From contig JAMYHX010000463.1 of the NCBI GenBank assembly GCA_025529335.1, positions 1-34,492 of the forward strand: a DNA stretch of 34,492 nucleotides. Direction: 5' to 3'. The position numbers and the translations under genes were made by a program. Of the stretch, positions 1 through 8,687 are shown in pieces. Numbering within the stretch: position 1 is the first letter of the stretch; every line of letters starts with the position of its first letter. This DNA is from Rhizopus sp. PT2906. Lineage: Eukaryota; Mucoromycota; Mucoromycetes; Mucorales; Rhizopodaceae. The notes under the pieces are model-generated. The model made no database searches. It had not been told where the DNA came from and saw nothing but the letters and a program-made list of their open reading frames with translations.

Positions 1-780
1 GTTCATCTGAAGTTACAACAGTTGGGTTACTCAATATCCTATTCGTCTACAAGGAACGTCCTCAAATCTATGAATTTCCATGCTCGTATCAAAAAGAAGA
101 AACCACTTTTGACAAAGAAACATATGAAGATCCGTTTAGCATGGGCAAAAAAATACCGTAACTGGACAGTTGATCAGTGGAGACAAGTAGTCTTTTCTGA
201 TGAGACCAAGGTCAACATCTGGGGCTCGGATGGCTGCAAATATTATTGGAAAAGACCAGGTGACCCCTTGCAACCACATCATCTTGATGTAACTGTCAAG
301 CATAGCAGCGGTAGTTTGATGCTTTGGGGATGTATCACATCCGAGGGACCAGGATATGCATGTCAGGTATACGATGGCAATATGGATTCCGCAACATATC
401 AGCATATACTGGGTACTACGTACATGGAATCATTAGAGTATTACGGGATGGACAAGACCAGTGTTTATCTTCAACACGATAACGACCCTAAACACAAATC
501 CAGGTCCACAACTGAATGGCTAGCCACAAACGGCGTCAGGTACATAGAGGATTGGCCAGCACAAAGTCCGGATCTTAATCCAATAGAACACGTTTGGCAC
601 CACCTAAAGCTTAGGCTCAGCCTGTACGAGACGAGAGCTGCGAATGTGGAAGAACTGTGGGAAAGGGTGAATACAGAATGGGACAAGTTCACTGGGGATG
701 ACTGCAGAAGGTATATTGACAGTATGCCATCAAGAATTGAGGCAGTCATTAAGGCGAAAGGTGGATCAACACGGTATTAA
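1..780 (+). CDS. Tc1/mariner-type transposase, 5' end outside the window
   Basis: The frame is open from the first base of the window to a TAA at 778-780, so only the catalytic part of the protein is present; the DNA-binding helix-turn-helix half lies off the left edge. The DDE transposase core is intact as far as seen: first Asp in the F-S-D-E motif near residue 67 of this fragment, second Asp in H-D-N-D-P-K-H near residue 160, and Glu in P-D-L-N-P-I-E-H-V-W near residue 196. By my count 35 residues separate the second Asp and the Glu, close to the DD34E spacing of Tc1. There is no stop or frameshift in the 260 codons, so unlike the other elements here this copy could be functional if the missing part is intact. 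The enzyme would cut and paste its element at TA dinucleotides. Family assignment is confident; activity is inference. Confidence 0.9.
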   Translation, partial: VHLKLQQLGYSISYSSTRNVLKSMNFHARIKKKKPLLTKKHMKIRLAWAKKYRNWTVDQWRQVVFSDETKVNIWGSDGCKYYWKRPGDPLQPHHLDVTVKHSSGSLMLWGCITSEGPGYACQVYDGNMDSATYQHILGTTYMESLEYYGMDKTSVYLQHDNDPKHKSRSTTEWLATNGVRYIEDWPAQSPDLNPIEHVWHHLKLRLSLYETRAANVEELWERVNTEWDKFTGDDCRRYIDSMPSRIEAVIKAKGGSTRY

Positions 781-1326
781 TAAAGGGTGTTGTTTTTTTC
801 TCAGCCATTTTGTCTTATTGTTCATTTGCCAGCTATTCCTTTTCCTGCATATTTAATGCTAAATAAAAACCAACTGTTTCAAAAAATTCTGTTTACATAC
901 AGTGTGTTGTGCTAAGGGTGTCGGACTTCAAAGTCCCATATATAGAAATATTCGCCAAAAAAAAACAAATTCTAACGAAAGTCTTCCAGGTTTTTGCGAC
1001 TACTGTAGGTATTTGTTACATTTTAAAATGATTCTATGTACTTTTATGATGAGCAATGATATTTGCGCTTAAATATTTTGCCGTTGTCTCTTTGTTACTT
1101 TTTCACATTGATTGTATTGAAGAAAAAAACACTAGCAAAAGTGAAAAAGGCATTTGTGAATTGGTTAGCACTTTAGTTATTTAAGAAGGATTTGTTTACA
1201 ACAAGAACATTCAAAAATGTATCAATTTATATACACCAAAGAAAAGGAAAGAAAAAATATTGCAAAAGTATAACATGAACTTTAATCTATTCTTTCAGTT
1301 TGTCTTTACTTTTTTTTTTTTTTCCT
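781..1326. other. Non-coding flank between transposase and PAM17
   Basis: No gene seen. The first part should hold the 3' untranslated end and terminal repeat of the Tc1-type element. A TA followed by CAGTGTGTTGTGC at about 897-911 looks like a Tc1-type terminus, but it is oriented as a left end rather than the right end expected here. At about 926-939 there is a perfect GGACTT-CA-AAGTCC hairpin. The rest is AT-rich, with a run of 14 or more T just downstream of the PAM17 stop on the minus strand. Confidence 0.4.
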
Positions 1327-1963
1327 CTAATCTTCAAGTCCATTAACATCACCACCAAAGACACCCTTTCTATAATGTTCACGTTGCTTTCTTAACCAAG
1401 TTCTGTAATCATGTACTGATTGAATCTTTTCACCATAATAATCGGGTACAGGATTACGAATTGAATTAAGTCTAGCATCTGCACGATTCTTTTTGATGTG
1501 TTCAAAAAATTCTTTATCGCGAGCATCCATAGCAGGAGCTATCTTTCTATTCATCAACTTGAATAAGGTATTGCCAAATACAGGACCTAATAAAAATCCA
1601 CCAAAAGCCTATATTGTACATTAGTTCATATTCATATAACAATTCAACATAATACTTTACGGCACCAGCAGTGGTAACCATAGCAGCCATAAGAGGATCC
1701 ATACCGAGAATTTTAGTGAAAGGATCCACTTCCATTTGAACAAAATAAGAAAATGTGCCAAAAGCAGGGGCAATGGTGCAAGGCACATAAGAGGTCACTT
1801 CGTAAGTACGTCTCTTTTTACGAAGTTTGAAGTAATCATTCCAAGTTGGGATTACATTTTGTTGTTGTTGTGAGGAGGAATTACTGCTTGTGGCAAATAA
1901 GCGTACATTGTGGTTGACAAATAGAGGCCTTAAAAGGTTAGGCTTAAGAGGTGCTAAAGCCAT
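1327..1963 (-). CDS. PAM17: PAM17, presequence translocase-associated motor subunit
   Basis: Encodes a 194-aa inner-membrane subunit of the mitochondrial TIM23 import motor, which couples the translocation channel to the mtHsp70 motor and aids presequence protein import into the matrix. Two exons: 1963-1661 and 1608-1327, with a 52-nt intron (GTAAAG...TATAG). The joined reading shows a basic presequence-like N-terminus, a Gln/Ser linker, the family block W-N-D-Y-F-K-L-R-K-K-R-R near residue 40, two hydrophobic segments (the second, Gly-rich with G-G-F-L-L-G-P, is created across the splice), and the C-terminal block N-P-V-P-D-Y-Y-G-E-K-I followed by Y-R-x-W-L-R-x-Q-R. The length matches the roughly 200 aa of yeast Pam17. 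I chose the ATG at 1963; the codon 12 nt upstream is TTG. The gene is divergent from the plus-strand gene starting at 2235, with 271 bp between start codons. Confidence 0.93.
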
Positions 1964-2234
1964 TGTATAGATCAATATATTAAAGGAAAAAAAAAGGAAA
2001 GGTAGAGAAAATTAGAGAATTTTTTATTAAGGGAACAGCATGACGTTTTTACTTGGGGTCACTTTTGTAACAGCGCATTTTGATAAAAGGAGGGGGCGGG
2101 AACCTGCTTGTTATCTTTGCTTTTCTTTCTTGCTTTTTATTTATTCATATCTGTTTATCACTGAATCTTTCTCTCACTTTTATATATAAATGCTCAATGT
2201 GGAATAACTAAAACCAGAAAAGCAATAACAATAA

Positions 2235-3118
2235 ATGTCAACTTTTATATTTGCTCCTAGTTGGGCTGATTATTCCAACAGGCCTAAAAGTAATATAAAG
2301 AGACATAATACGACTATTGTTTATAGTAATGCCTAAAAATAGATATTGATGAATTCCCCACACTTATTCAAAATAATTCAAAACAATCATATCAACAAAA
2401 CAATGCTTGGAGCAGTTCATATTTATTACAAAAGATACAAAGACCAGAGGATATTGAAGATATTAAACAAGATGAATTAAAAGAAGACAAGAAAACAGAG
2501 CTGGAGAGATTAAAAGCACTGGTGCCTAAACGGATCAATCATTCTAAAAATAATATGATAGCAACTAGACCAATGAAGACACGGCTTTATGCATCACTGG
2601 CATGTACAAACAACAATACCAACAATAGTCAGAACAAAAGCAGCAACAGCAGTTGTAGTAGCAATAGTAGCAGTAGTAGCAGTAGCAGCAGTAGCAGCAG
2701 TAGTGGTAGCAGCAACAGCAGTACTATCAGTAGCAGTAGTAGTAACAGCAATAATCGTAATAATAGCAATAACAGCAGTAGTAGTAGTAGTAAAAACGAC
2801 AACAATGGTAGAACATTTAAAGTAACTACACCTAAACTAGCTCATTGTCAATACATTTCAGAGGAAGACAAACAAAGGTTTCTTATGTTTATCAAAAGTT
2901 GGACGTCCTCTGGTATAACCAACATAAATCATCATCATCAAGAACATAATCAGCATAGGCATCGTCATAATACACGTAACGTGATCGGATATCATAAACA
3001 ACAGCAAACATTCAGCTTTACCCATTACTCTTACTTTGGTACATTTGATACATTAAACAACAAAACCCACAATCATGTTTCTTATTTCTATTATAATCAT
3101 TTTTCTACATCCCCTTAG
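2235..3118 (+). CDS. Hypothetical low-complexity Ser/Asn/His-rich protein
   Basis: I do not recognise a family. The model has an ATG at 2235, a short exon to 2289, a 53-nt intron 2290-2342 (GTAATA...AATAG), then an exon to the TAG at 3116-3118, giving 276 aa. Splicing is supported because it removes an immediate stop and joins two frames of similar style. The N-terminus begins M-S-T-F-I-F-A-P-S-W-A-D-Y-S. A charged, probably helical stretch follows (residues 60-85, rich in Glu/Lys), then a long Ser/Asn tract encoded by AGY/AAY repeats (about residues 125-185). After that comes a short conventional patch (I-S-E-E-D-K-Q-R-F-L-M-F-I-K-S-W) and a His/Gln-rich tail. Low-complexity tracts of this kind are common in intrinsically disordered regulatory or RNA-associated proteins, but no function is claimed. 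The 3' end could differ if a further intron exists. Confidence 0.55.
2636..2800 (+). repeat. Imperfect AGY/AAY trinucleotide repeat
   Basis: Interrupted array of AGC, AGT, AAC and AAT triplets inside the coding frame of the hypothetical protein, producing runs of Ser and Asn. The mixture of synonymous Ser codons (AGC and AGT) suggests slippage followed by point change, and the tract is likely to vary in length between strains. Confidence 0.85.
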
Positions 3119-4146
3119 CATTCTATTATCAATAATAATAATAAAACGACCGTTATATCCTATTTCTTTCTTTGATTTTATCTTAGACTGTAACTATTAT
3201 ATGCTATGACTAGTTGATCATCATTGTTCTAAGCGCATAAAAGGCCCTGGATTGATTATTTTACTCCAAGTGCTCGTGAGAGTACCTACTGTATGTAGTT
3301 TTATGCATTTTCCGTCTCGTTTTATATTCTCTATAGGATAGCTTGGGGATAGGTCAACGGAGAAGCAAGATGAAGGAGGAGACGAACAATGATGAGCATT
3401 CCGTAAGCATTTGAAGTGATTAAAGAAACATTGTGTTCTTTTTTCTTTGCTACTACATAAGCAGTTGCTGCAACGCAATGCATGTCACAACAACTTGAGT
3501 TTAATTAATTTTTGTTACTGACTGATTTGCTCAAACTTTGCCTTTACCATTTATGGATATATTATTTTGATTCTATCACATTATCTTTGGGTCAATCAAA
3601 GACTGTATTGCTCGCTTCCTTTTCGCCTCTATTTTCATTACTCTTTTATTGGTATCATAATTAAGCTAATTGCCTGCGACTTGAATACAAAATGCTAAAG
3701 CAACGTAACCCATTTTTTTATATATCTCAAAATAGAGCATGATCTTTATTGAGTGCTGCCTTAACGAAACAATCAATGGTATTTCTTCAAACTAGGCCAT
3801 CTGTCAGCTTATAGATTCTGAAGGCAATGGCATTCCAGATGGACCTAACGAGGCTTTCAATCGATTCATTTACTTTGGAGCCCTTTGCTCTAAGCCTATT
3901 GTTTTTCTGGCTATACTATACTGTTTTATTAAAAATAAATTTCAGAGAGGATAAAATTATGACGTGTATGAAAAAATAATTGGCACAAATTAAAAAAAGT
4001 ATTTACGCAAAGATTAAAAATAAAATGCGTGCAAAAAGAGACGACATACAAATGAGAGTAATAAGTACCAAGGAGAGAGAATATAAAGAATTATATAATT
4101 AGTTATGTAAGAAAATTATTATATGTATACAACTTACCCCAAAGGC
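3119..4146. other. Intergenic stretch with possible small exons
   Basis: About 1 kb between the Ser/Asn-rich gene and the Fanzor locus. No recognisable gene. A few splice-bounded open stretches occur on the plus strand: 3346-3402, following a TATAG acceptor and ending at a GTAAGC donor, and the pair described separately at 3739-3954. Both are weak. The minus-strand open frame at 3221-3478 has no family resemblance and looks fortuitous. Confidence 0.3.
3739..3954 (+). CDS. Possible 59-aa two-exon small protein
   Basis: Not a recognised family. Exon 3739-3778 starts at an ATG; exon 3815-3954 ends in TAA. They are separated by a GT...TATAG interval of only 36 nt, shorter than every other intron in the window. 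The join keeps frame and gives a peptide with a hydrophobic segment (I-V-F-L-A-I-L-Y-C) before a basic tail, so a single-pass membrane peptide is conceivable. The style of the second exon (G-N-G-I-P-D-G-P-N-E-A-F) looks protein-like, which is why it is listed, but it could be a relic of a larger gene. Confidence 0.25.
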
Positions 4147-4176
4147 ATCTAGATGTGTCCTAGCGATAACTAGGAC
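4147..4176 (-). other. Adjacent hairpins just past the Fanzor stop; candidate guide (omega) RNA segment
   Basis: Two perfect inverted repeats lie back to back 35-65 nt downstream of the Fanzor stop codon on the minus strand. The first in that direction (4157-4176) is a 7-bp stem, GTCCTAG and CTAGGAC, around a 6-nt loop; the second (4147-4156) is the 10-bp palindrome CATCTAGATG. In TnpB and Fanzor loci the guide RNA scaffold typically overlaps the 3' end of the nuclease gene, with the guide taken from sequence beyond the element end. Position and structure therefore fit, but transcription and function are inference. A simple 3' UTR or terminator hairpin is the alternative. Confidence 0.4.
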
Positions 4177-4211
4177 GGAGAATCATCATCTAAGCGTATT
4201 CTAGTCCTTGG

Positions 4212-6315
4212 TTACTCCTGATTGTCCACTCTTCTTCGACATCTTGTAGGAGCAACAGCAACCCGACGAAGCCTATGAGGAACCATGCCATTACGTTGAA
4301 GCCCACGAAGGATGTGCATGTAGTTGAGGCAAGCAGCAACATCCCTGTTCCATAAGCGATATTTATCTGGTGCTGCCATGGTGGGTCTACAGTATGGATT
4401 GGTGCATCTACAAGCAATGCTCAATCAGTATAAAGTCATACAAGTGGTTCATGTATTATTACCTTAAAAGGCCATGGCAGATAACCGTAGGATATCGCTG
4501 GCGTCGATACGGTCGTGGATTTGGAACACTACGGAACGTGTGGAGGCTTTCGTTGTGGTAGGTTGGACAGCACCTACTGGCCTTGTACTCGTCTATAAGA
4601 AAGACTTGGAACCCATGTTTCTTGAGGAGTCTTCGGAAACCAAGGCCACGGATGGGCTCATGATACCTAGCATGGGGAGCGGACCAGTTTCCCATCACAA
4701 GCACTGCGTCTTCTTCAAACTCGGCGCGTAAGTCTTGAATAAGCTTTTGTTTGGCACGTTGTTTGTTGAAGTACGCCGAAAGACGGATCTTGCGAAAGAG
4801 GGAGTATCCATTATCATGGTTTGTGATGGTATGTCCATAAAATCGACTGAGAACGACAGACTGTTGAGATCTGGCTTGAAGGAAGCGGCCAAAGTCTTCT
4901 ATGGATATGGTGCTGCTTGGCTGTTGAAAAAGGACTTGTTCAGCTTGAACGACATGAGGATCCTGGGCTTTGAGATCTTGCAAGATCCGACGGTACTTTT
5001 TGGTTTTCCACGTCTTGTCTTGCTGTTGTTTAGTGTACCGAAATTGCAATGGTTGCTCTGATGTAGAGTTTTCATGTACACAATACAACATATCTCTTCT
5101 TCCTGGGTCCACAGCGACGCATCGACCAGAAATCTCTTGATGATTTCGACGAGTTAGATTGGTGATGTAGGAGGTAGCTTCATACTCCACTGTGAATCTT
5201 GCCGTGTATCTTGTTTGCCTGTCGAACCTCTTCTTGAAAACCGTGACACCAACGCCATCAGTTTGAATAGTGCCACGGAATCTAAGTTGTTCACCTTCTT
5301 GCGGCTTGAGGGCTTTTGAATCAAGGTTGACAACTCGGGCCCAGTAGTCTAGTTATCGACAGCATTAGACCATCGAATTCCCAGGATGTTTTGACAGAGA
5401 ATCTCGCTGTCGATGGTAACGTAACGAGGGAACCGTGAGTGCCGGAGAAGAAAACAGTTGAAGACGGGCAAACCAAGACGTTCAAAGAGATGAGAAAGTT
5501 GATAGATGGCCTTAAAGTGGCTGACAGGGTTATGCTTGACATCATAATAAAGTCCCTGCTGGCCAAAGTTGTAGCCTTCATCATAAGCATCAAAAACAGG
5601 CTGAAAAGCTTCAAGAGCGCGCGTATAAATATGTTCTTGAGGGAGCTGTTTCATATTTATAGGTTGCTGCGAGATAACCTGCTTGAATATCTGCGCTGGT
5701 AGAATGATGTCTTGACGGATGCGGTGCTTGATTTCGTCATCATCCATACCTTGTGCAGATAGAACTAGTCTCAAATCTACTATTCGTTGCCGTGTGTTAA
5801 GTAAAACGTTGACGGCACGTCGAAGGTGCTGACCAAGTCTAAGGTGAACGTTGTTGGCGTAAGCTGTGTAGATGCTGGTACCTTCGATTATAGCAGATTG
5901 CTGAGCATATATGAAGTTGGGTCTCTGGTAGTTGGTGATTCTAAGGTAATCATCCAAGTGCCGATTGATCAATTATCGATAATGAATGACGAGTCAAGCG
6001 CAAGCACGACCTCTTGAGTAATTGACCATGTAGAGCCATACTTCTTTAAAAAAAATCCTTGTTGATATATTCTTGTATTCTGAAATTCATGTCTTGCAGT
6101 TCCCGAAGGAAGATGAATTTTGAGAAAGAATAGGCGTGCATGGTGGTGACGTGTACCTGTTCAACGAAGCTTTGGAGTGTTCCACGATGGAGGTCGTTCC
6201 AACCAATGCCATCAACAGAGGATTTAACAGCCAAAATACGGTCGCCGGGTGCGAAGGAACTAGAAGTACTCATAGCCGATGAATCGAAGGAGCTTGGAGT
6301 GGAGCCTTCATCCAT
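4212..6315 (-). pseudogene. Fanzor-type (eukaryotic TnpB-like) RNA-guided nuclease gene, frameshifted
   Basis: Reading from the ATG at 6315 to a stop at 4212, the locus encodes about 680 residues of the OrfB/Cas12f1-like zinc-ribbon superfamily found in Mucorales and called Fanzor. In order: a Ser-rich N-terminus; a helical region (M-H-A-Y-S-F-S-K-F near residue 70; N-N-V-H-L-R-L-G-Q; Y-V-T-I-D-S-E-I-L); then a RuvC domain. RuvC shows the first Asp in V-A-V-D-P-G-R-R-D, the block G-N-W-S-A-P-H-A-R-Y-H-E-P, a conserved I-D-E-Y-K, the zinc finger, and the last Asp in L-W-N-R-D-V-A-A. A 55-nt intron (4408-4462) splits the zinc finger cleanly. Three apparent single-base losses break the frame: in a run of eight T near 6052, near 5975, and near 5352. 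The second Cys of the first zinc knuckle (C-P-T-C in relatives as I recall them) is Tyr. I therefore call it a recent pseudogene, though sequencing error could explain some breaks. Known relatives cut DNA guided by an omega RNA. Confidence 0.85.
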
Positions 6316-6325
6316 GGTGAGTTAC

Positions 6326-6650
6326 CTATTGAATATATATATATATATAGTTAGTCAGTTAAAGATTATCTCTAGTGGCTTGAAAAGAATTTTACTTACT
6401 TTTAGTTAAATGAATATATATATTTATAAAAGATTGAAGAAATAGAAAAACGATAGACGTGAACCTACAAGATATATTGTTAGATAATGATGTATCCAAT
6501 TGTTTAGATAAGCTTTTACTTACTGGAAGCGCTTGGTGTGTAGAGCTAAAAATATATTGATTTTAAGAAATAAGAGCGATGGAGGTATGTCTATTAGATG
6601 TATTGTTAGTTACAGACTGCATCCAACAGTTTAACTACGCTTTTACTTAC
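6326..6650 (-). repeat. Tandem exon-intron modules in the Fanzor 5' leader
   Basis: Upstream of the Fanzor ATG, on the same strand, lie three intron-like units: 6650-6591 (60 nt), 6523-6465 (59 nt) and 6399-6326 (74 nt). Each begins GTAAGTAAAA, contains CTAAC near its end, and stops at TAG (AATAG, TGTAG, AATAG). The first two are alignable over their full length at about 70-75 percent identity by eye. The intervening 67- and 65-nt leader exons also resemble each other, so the whole array has a period of about 125 bp. The third unit shares the donor and branch but has an AT-dinucleotide run in place of the rest. None of the leader exons carries a convincing reading frame. Likely a multiply spliced 5' UTR generated by tandem duplication. 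Confidence 0.6.
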
Positions 6651-6743
6651 TTGAATAAAAAGATGATTATAAGCTTGTTTTAAGAAAGAAAAAAAAGAAT
6701 GAATTGGTAATGAAATGAATGATTTCGTAGCTAAAATAGTGCC

Positions 6744-6752
6744 CTTTTTATA
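6744..6752 (-). promoter_or_regulatory. TATA box of the Fanzor gene
   Basis: TATAAAAAG on the minus strand, about 95 nt upstream of the first leader intron donor at 6650 and correctly placed for a transcript starting near 6715-6725. The motif and orientation are seen; the start site is inferred. Confidence 0.5.
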
Positions 6753-6806
6753 ATAAAATTCATAATGTTGTCAGTAGCATATAAAATCAAGTATTAATCA
6801 TGAATG

Positions 6807-6840
6807 TGTTCAGAAAAATGAACATTTGTTTAGAACAAAT
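6807..6840. repeat. Two neighbouring palindromes upstream of the Fanzor promoter
   Basis: TGTTCA-6 nt-TGAACA (6807-6824) is followed immediately by ATTTGTT-TAG-AACAAAT (6824-6840). They lie between the Fanzor TATA box and the 3' end of the next transposase, where an element end or an operator-like site could be. No function is claimed. Confidence 0.45.
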
Positions 6841-7063
6841 AATGAACAAGAGTGATATATATCATATTATTCTCCGAACAATCTAATTGATGTAAAGCCT
6901 TTTGAAATGATTGAAGCTAAATTGTACAGAGAGTGCGGGGTATACCTCTTGATTTTAAAGTAAAATAAATATAAATGCATTGAAAATATGGTAAACATGT
7001 TCTGTGGATAAGGTTAAGATGAGCATGTAACTAAGATATAAATATATATGCTTAAAGACAGAT

Positions 7064-8304
7064 TTAAAGATGCTCTCTATCGCGACATTTGTCCAAACAT
7101 TCATATGAATACCGAACAAAGCCTTTGAAGTCACTTACTTTTAAGCTATTAGACGCCTCACTAATCATTGTCATCAGCGTCTCTTTTTCCAATAACCTAT
7201 TGCGCTTTACTTTGCTCTTAACAACTGACCAGGATTGTTCAATTGGATTAAGCTCAGGGGAGTATGACGGTAAATAAGCATAACGGTAGCCGCGGGATAT
7301 AATATATTTAGCAATATTCTCATATTTATGGATAGGAGCGTTATTCATGACAAAGTAGTGCCCTTTCATATGTGGATACTGGTCCATTTCACCCATCGTG
7401 ACCTTCAGAAAGCTAAAATAATGACCAGTTACTGTCCCTGTGCTCGTTAGCCCAACATAACCTTCTCTCTTTCTTTTCTTGGCTGACGGCTGCGGTAATC
7501 TCAGGCTACACTTTATTAAAACTGAAGCAGAGATCGCACCTAAAATCGTTGTTGTTTGTGTTCGGATGTTGGGCACTGTGACCACAGCAGGCAATCCTTT
7601 CTTTGATCAGGCCATACTACGTTTTAAGTTAATATGAAATGCAGACTCATCGAAAAAGACGTAATTAATTCTAAAGTTCATGTCCGTACACTCCCGCTTA
7701 CGAACCCAATCCAAATGCTCCTGAGTCTTTTCTTCACTGTTCCTATCTACAGGCTGGAATTGAGCTTTTTTGAATGACAGGTTGCATTCAGTTCTTACAC
7801 AATTATTGACAGTATTTTTAGAGACCTTGAGATCCTGAAACTTTTGAAGTAGTCGCTTCATTACTTGCTCCAAGATCACTTGCTTGTGTTCTTCTTGAAG
7901 TATACGCGAGTGACCGGTTTTCTTATGCTTTATAAAATTACTATCAGGATTTGTTTTGTATTTTTGAGCCCATCTTTGAGCTGTGCGAACATGAATACCT
8001 AATCGTTTCGCAGCAGCTGAGGCACTCATAACTTTCTCAAACATCAGTCTAAAGAATCTAACCTTGTCTTGATCCGTATGGAGTGTGTGCGCCCGCTTAC
8101 TCGACGTCTCCTTCATACATACACCTACGTCATCTTTTGCATCTTCATCTGCCATAGAACCTCCATGGAATTATTCTCCTGAGGCTGATTATGCAAATAC
8201 TGGGTGTGTGAACTAACCGTTTCTAAAGTATATCGCTCCTCATCAATGATGTAGTCTATGGGCTCAGGTCTACCGTATTCATCAACTAATGGTTAACGTG
8301 ACAT
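7064..8304 (-). pseudogene. Tc1/mariner-like DDE transposase of Mucorales type, inactivated
   Basis: Two open frames, 8155-7607 and 7594-7064, are in the same phase and separated by one in-frame TGA (7607-7609) where relatives have Trp in the block N-L-K-R-S-M-A-W. Together they give a helix-turn-helix region (S-A-A-A-K-R-L-G-I-H-V-R-T-A-Q-R-W) and a DD34E catalytic domain. The first Asp is in F-F-D-E-S-A-F-H and the Glu in S-P-E-L-N-P-I-E-Q-S-W. The second Asp has become Asn (M-N-N-A-P-I-H where relatives have M-D-N-A-P-I-H), which alone should abolish catalysis. An N-terminal stretch continues upstream to an ATG at 8304 (D-E-Y-G-R-P-E-P-I-D-Y-I-I-D) but holds a stop as its fourth codon and a frameshift before 8155. 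A TACAGAGAGTGCGGGGTA sequence at 6925-6942 may be one element end; I could not find its partner. Confidence 0.88.
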
Positions 8305-8405
8305 TAGAATTTAACAAGTGCGAATTTTACTCTTGGCATCAGTGTCAATAATTTTTGGAAATACTATATATCAACCATTTCACTTATGGTTATTGGGGGC
8401 ATAAC

Positions 8406-8687
8406 CTATTCCAATTCAATCTTAATGCGATATAAGATGGATACAGTTGATCTGTTACTGTGCCTGATAATAATGTGCCAGTAATGTTCACCTTTAGTAC
8501 CTGTTAAGTCAAGCAGAAGTACAATAAAGATTGTGGGCCGCTTTAAAACAAGGTCTGCTATAGACTCACAGAAGCGATCAGCTTGAAATTTATGATAGAA
8601 AATGTAGCGTAATTTTCCAAAGCAAGCCCCGTCTTGAGCATTGACACAGTTAAAGCAATACGCTAGCTTATTGCCTTTTGTATTTGA
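8406..8687 (-). CDS. Unassigned 93-codon open frame, probable exon or element fragment
   Basis: An uninterrupted frame that opens directly after a CCTTAG acceptor-like site and ends at TAG (8408-8406). It has no ATG near its start. The peptide is protein-like, with a Cys pair (Y-C-F-N-C-V-N), an aromatic/basic stretch and L-V-L-K-R-P-T-I-F-I-V-L-L-L-D-L followed by G-E-H-Y-W. I do not recognise the family with certainty; its position next to transposase debris makes a transposon-borne protein fragment likely. The flanking 8305-8405 and 8688-9001 stretches show nothing else I can support. Confidence 0.35.
   Translation of the reverse strand, partial: SNTKGNKLAYCFNCVNAQDGACFGKLRYIFYHKFQADRFCESIADLVLKRPTIFIVLLLDLTGTKGEHYWHIIIRHSNRSTVSILYRIKIELE

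Noticed and set aside
905..955. Possible tRNA (anticodon-arm-like GGACTTCAAAGTCC)
   Set aside because: No B-box, no acceptor stem, and the stem closes on a 2-nt loop rather than a 7-nt anticodon loop.
3221..3478. 85-codon minus-strand open frame
   Set aside because: Cys/Ser-rich with no family resemblance and no supporting splice or promoter signals.
4735..5061. Plus-strand open frames across the Fanzor region (4474-5061, 5439-6017)
   Set aside because: Antisense shadows of the minus-strand nuclease frame, which carries the recognisable motifs.
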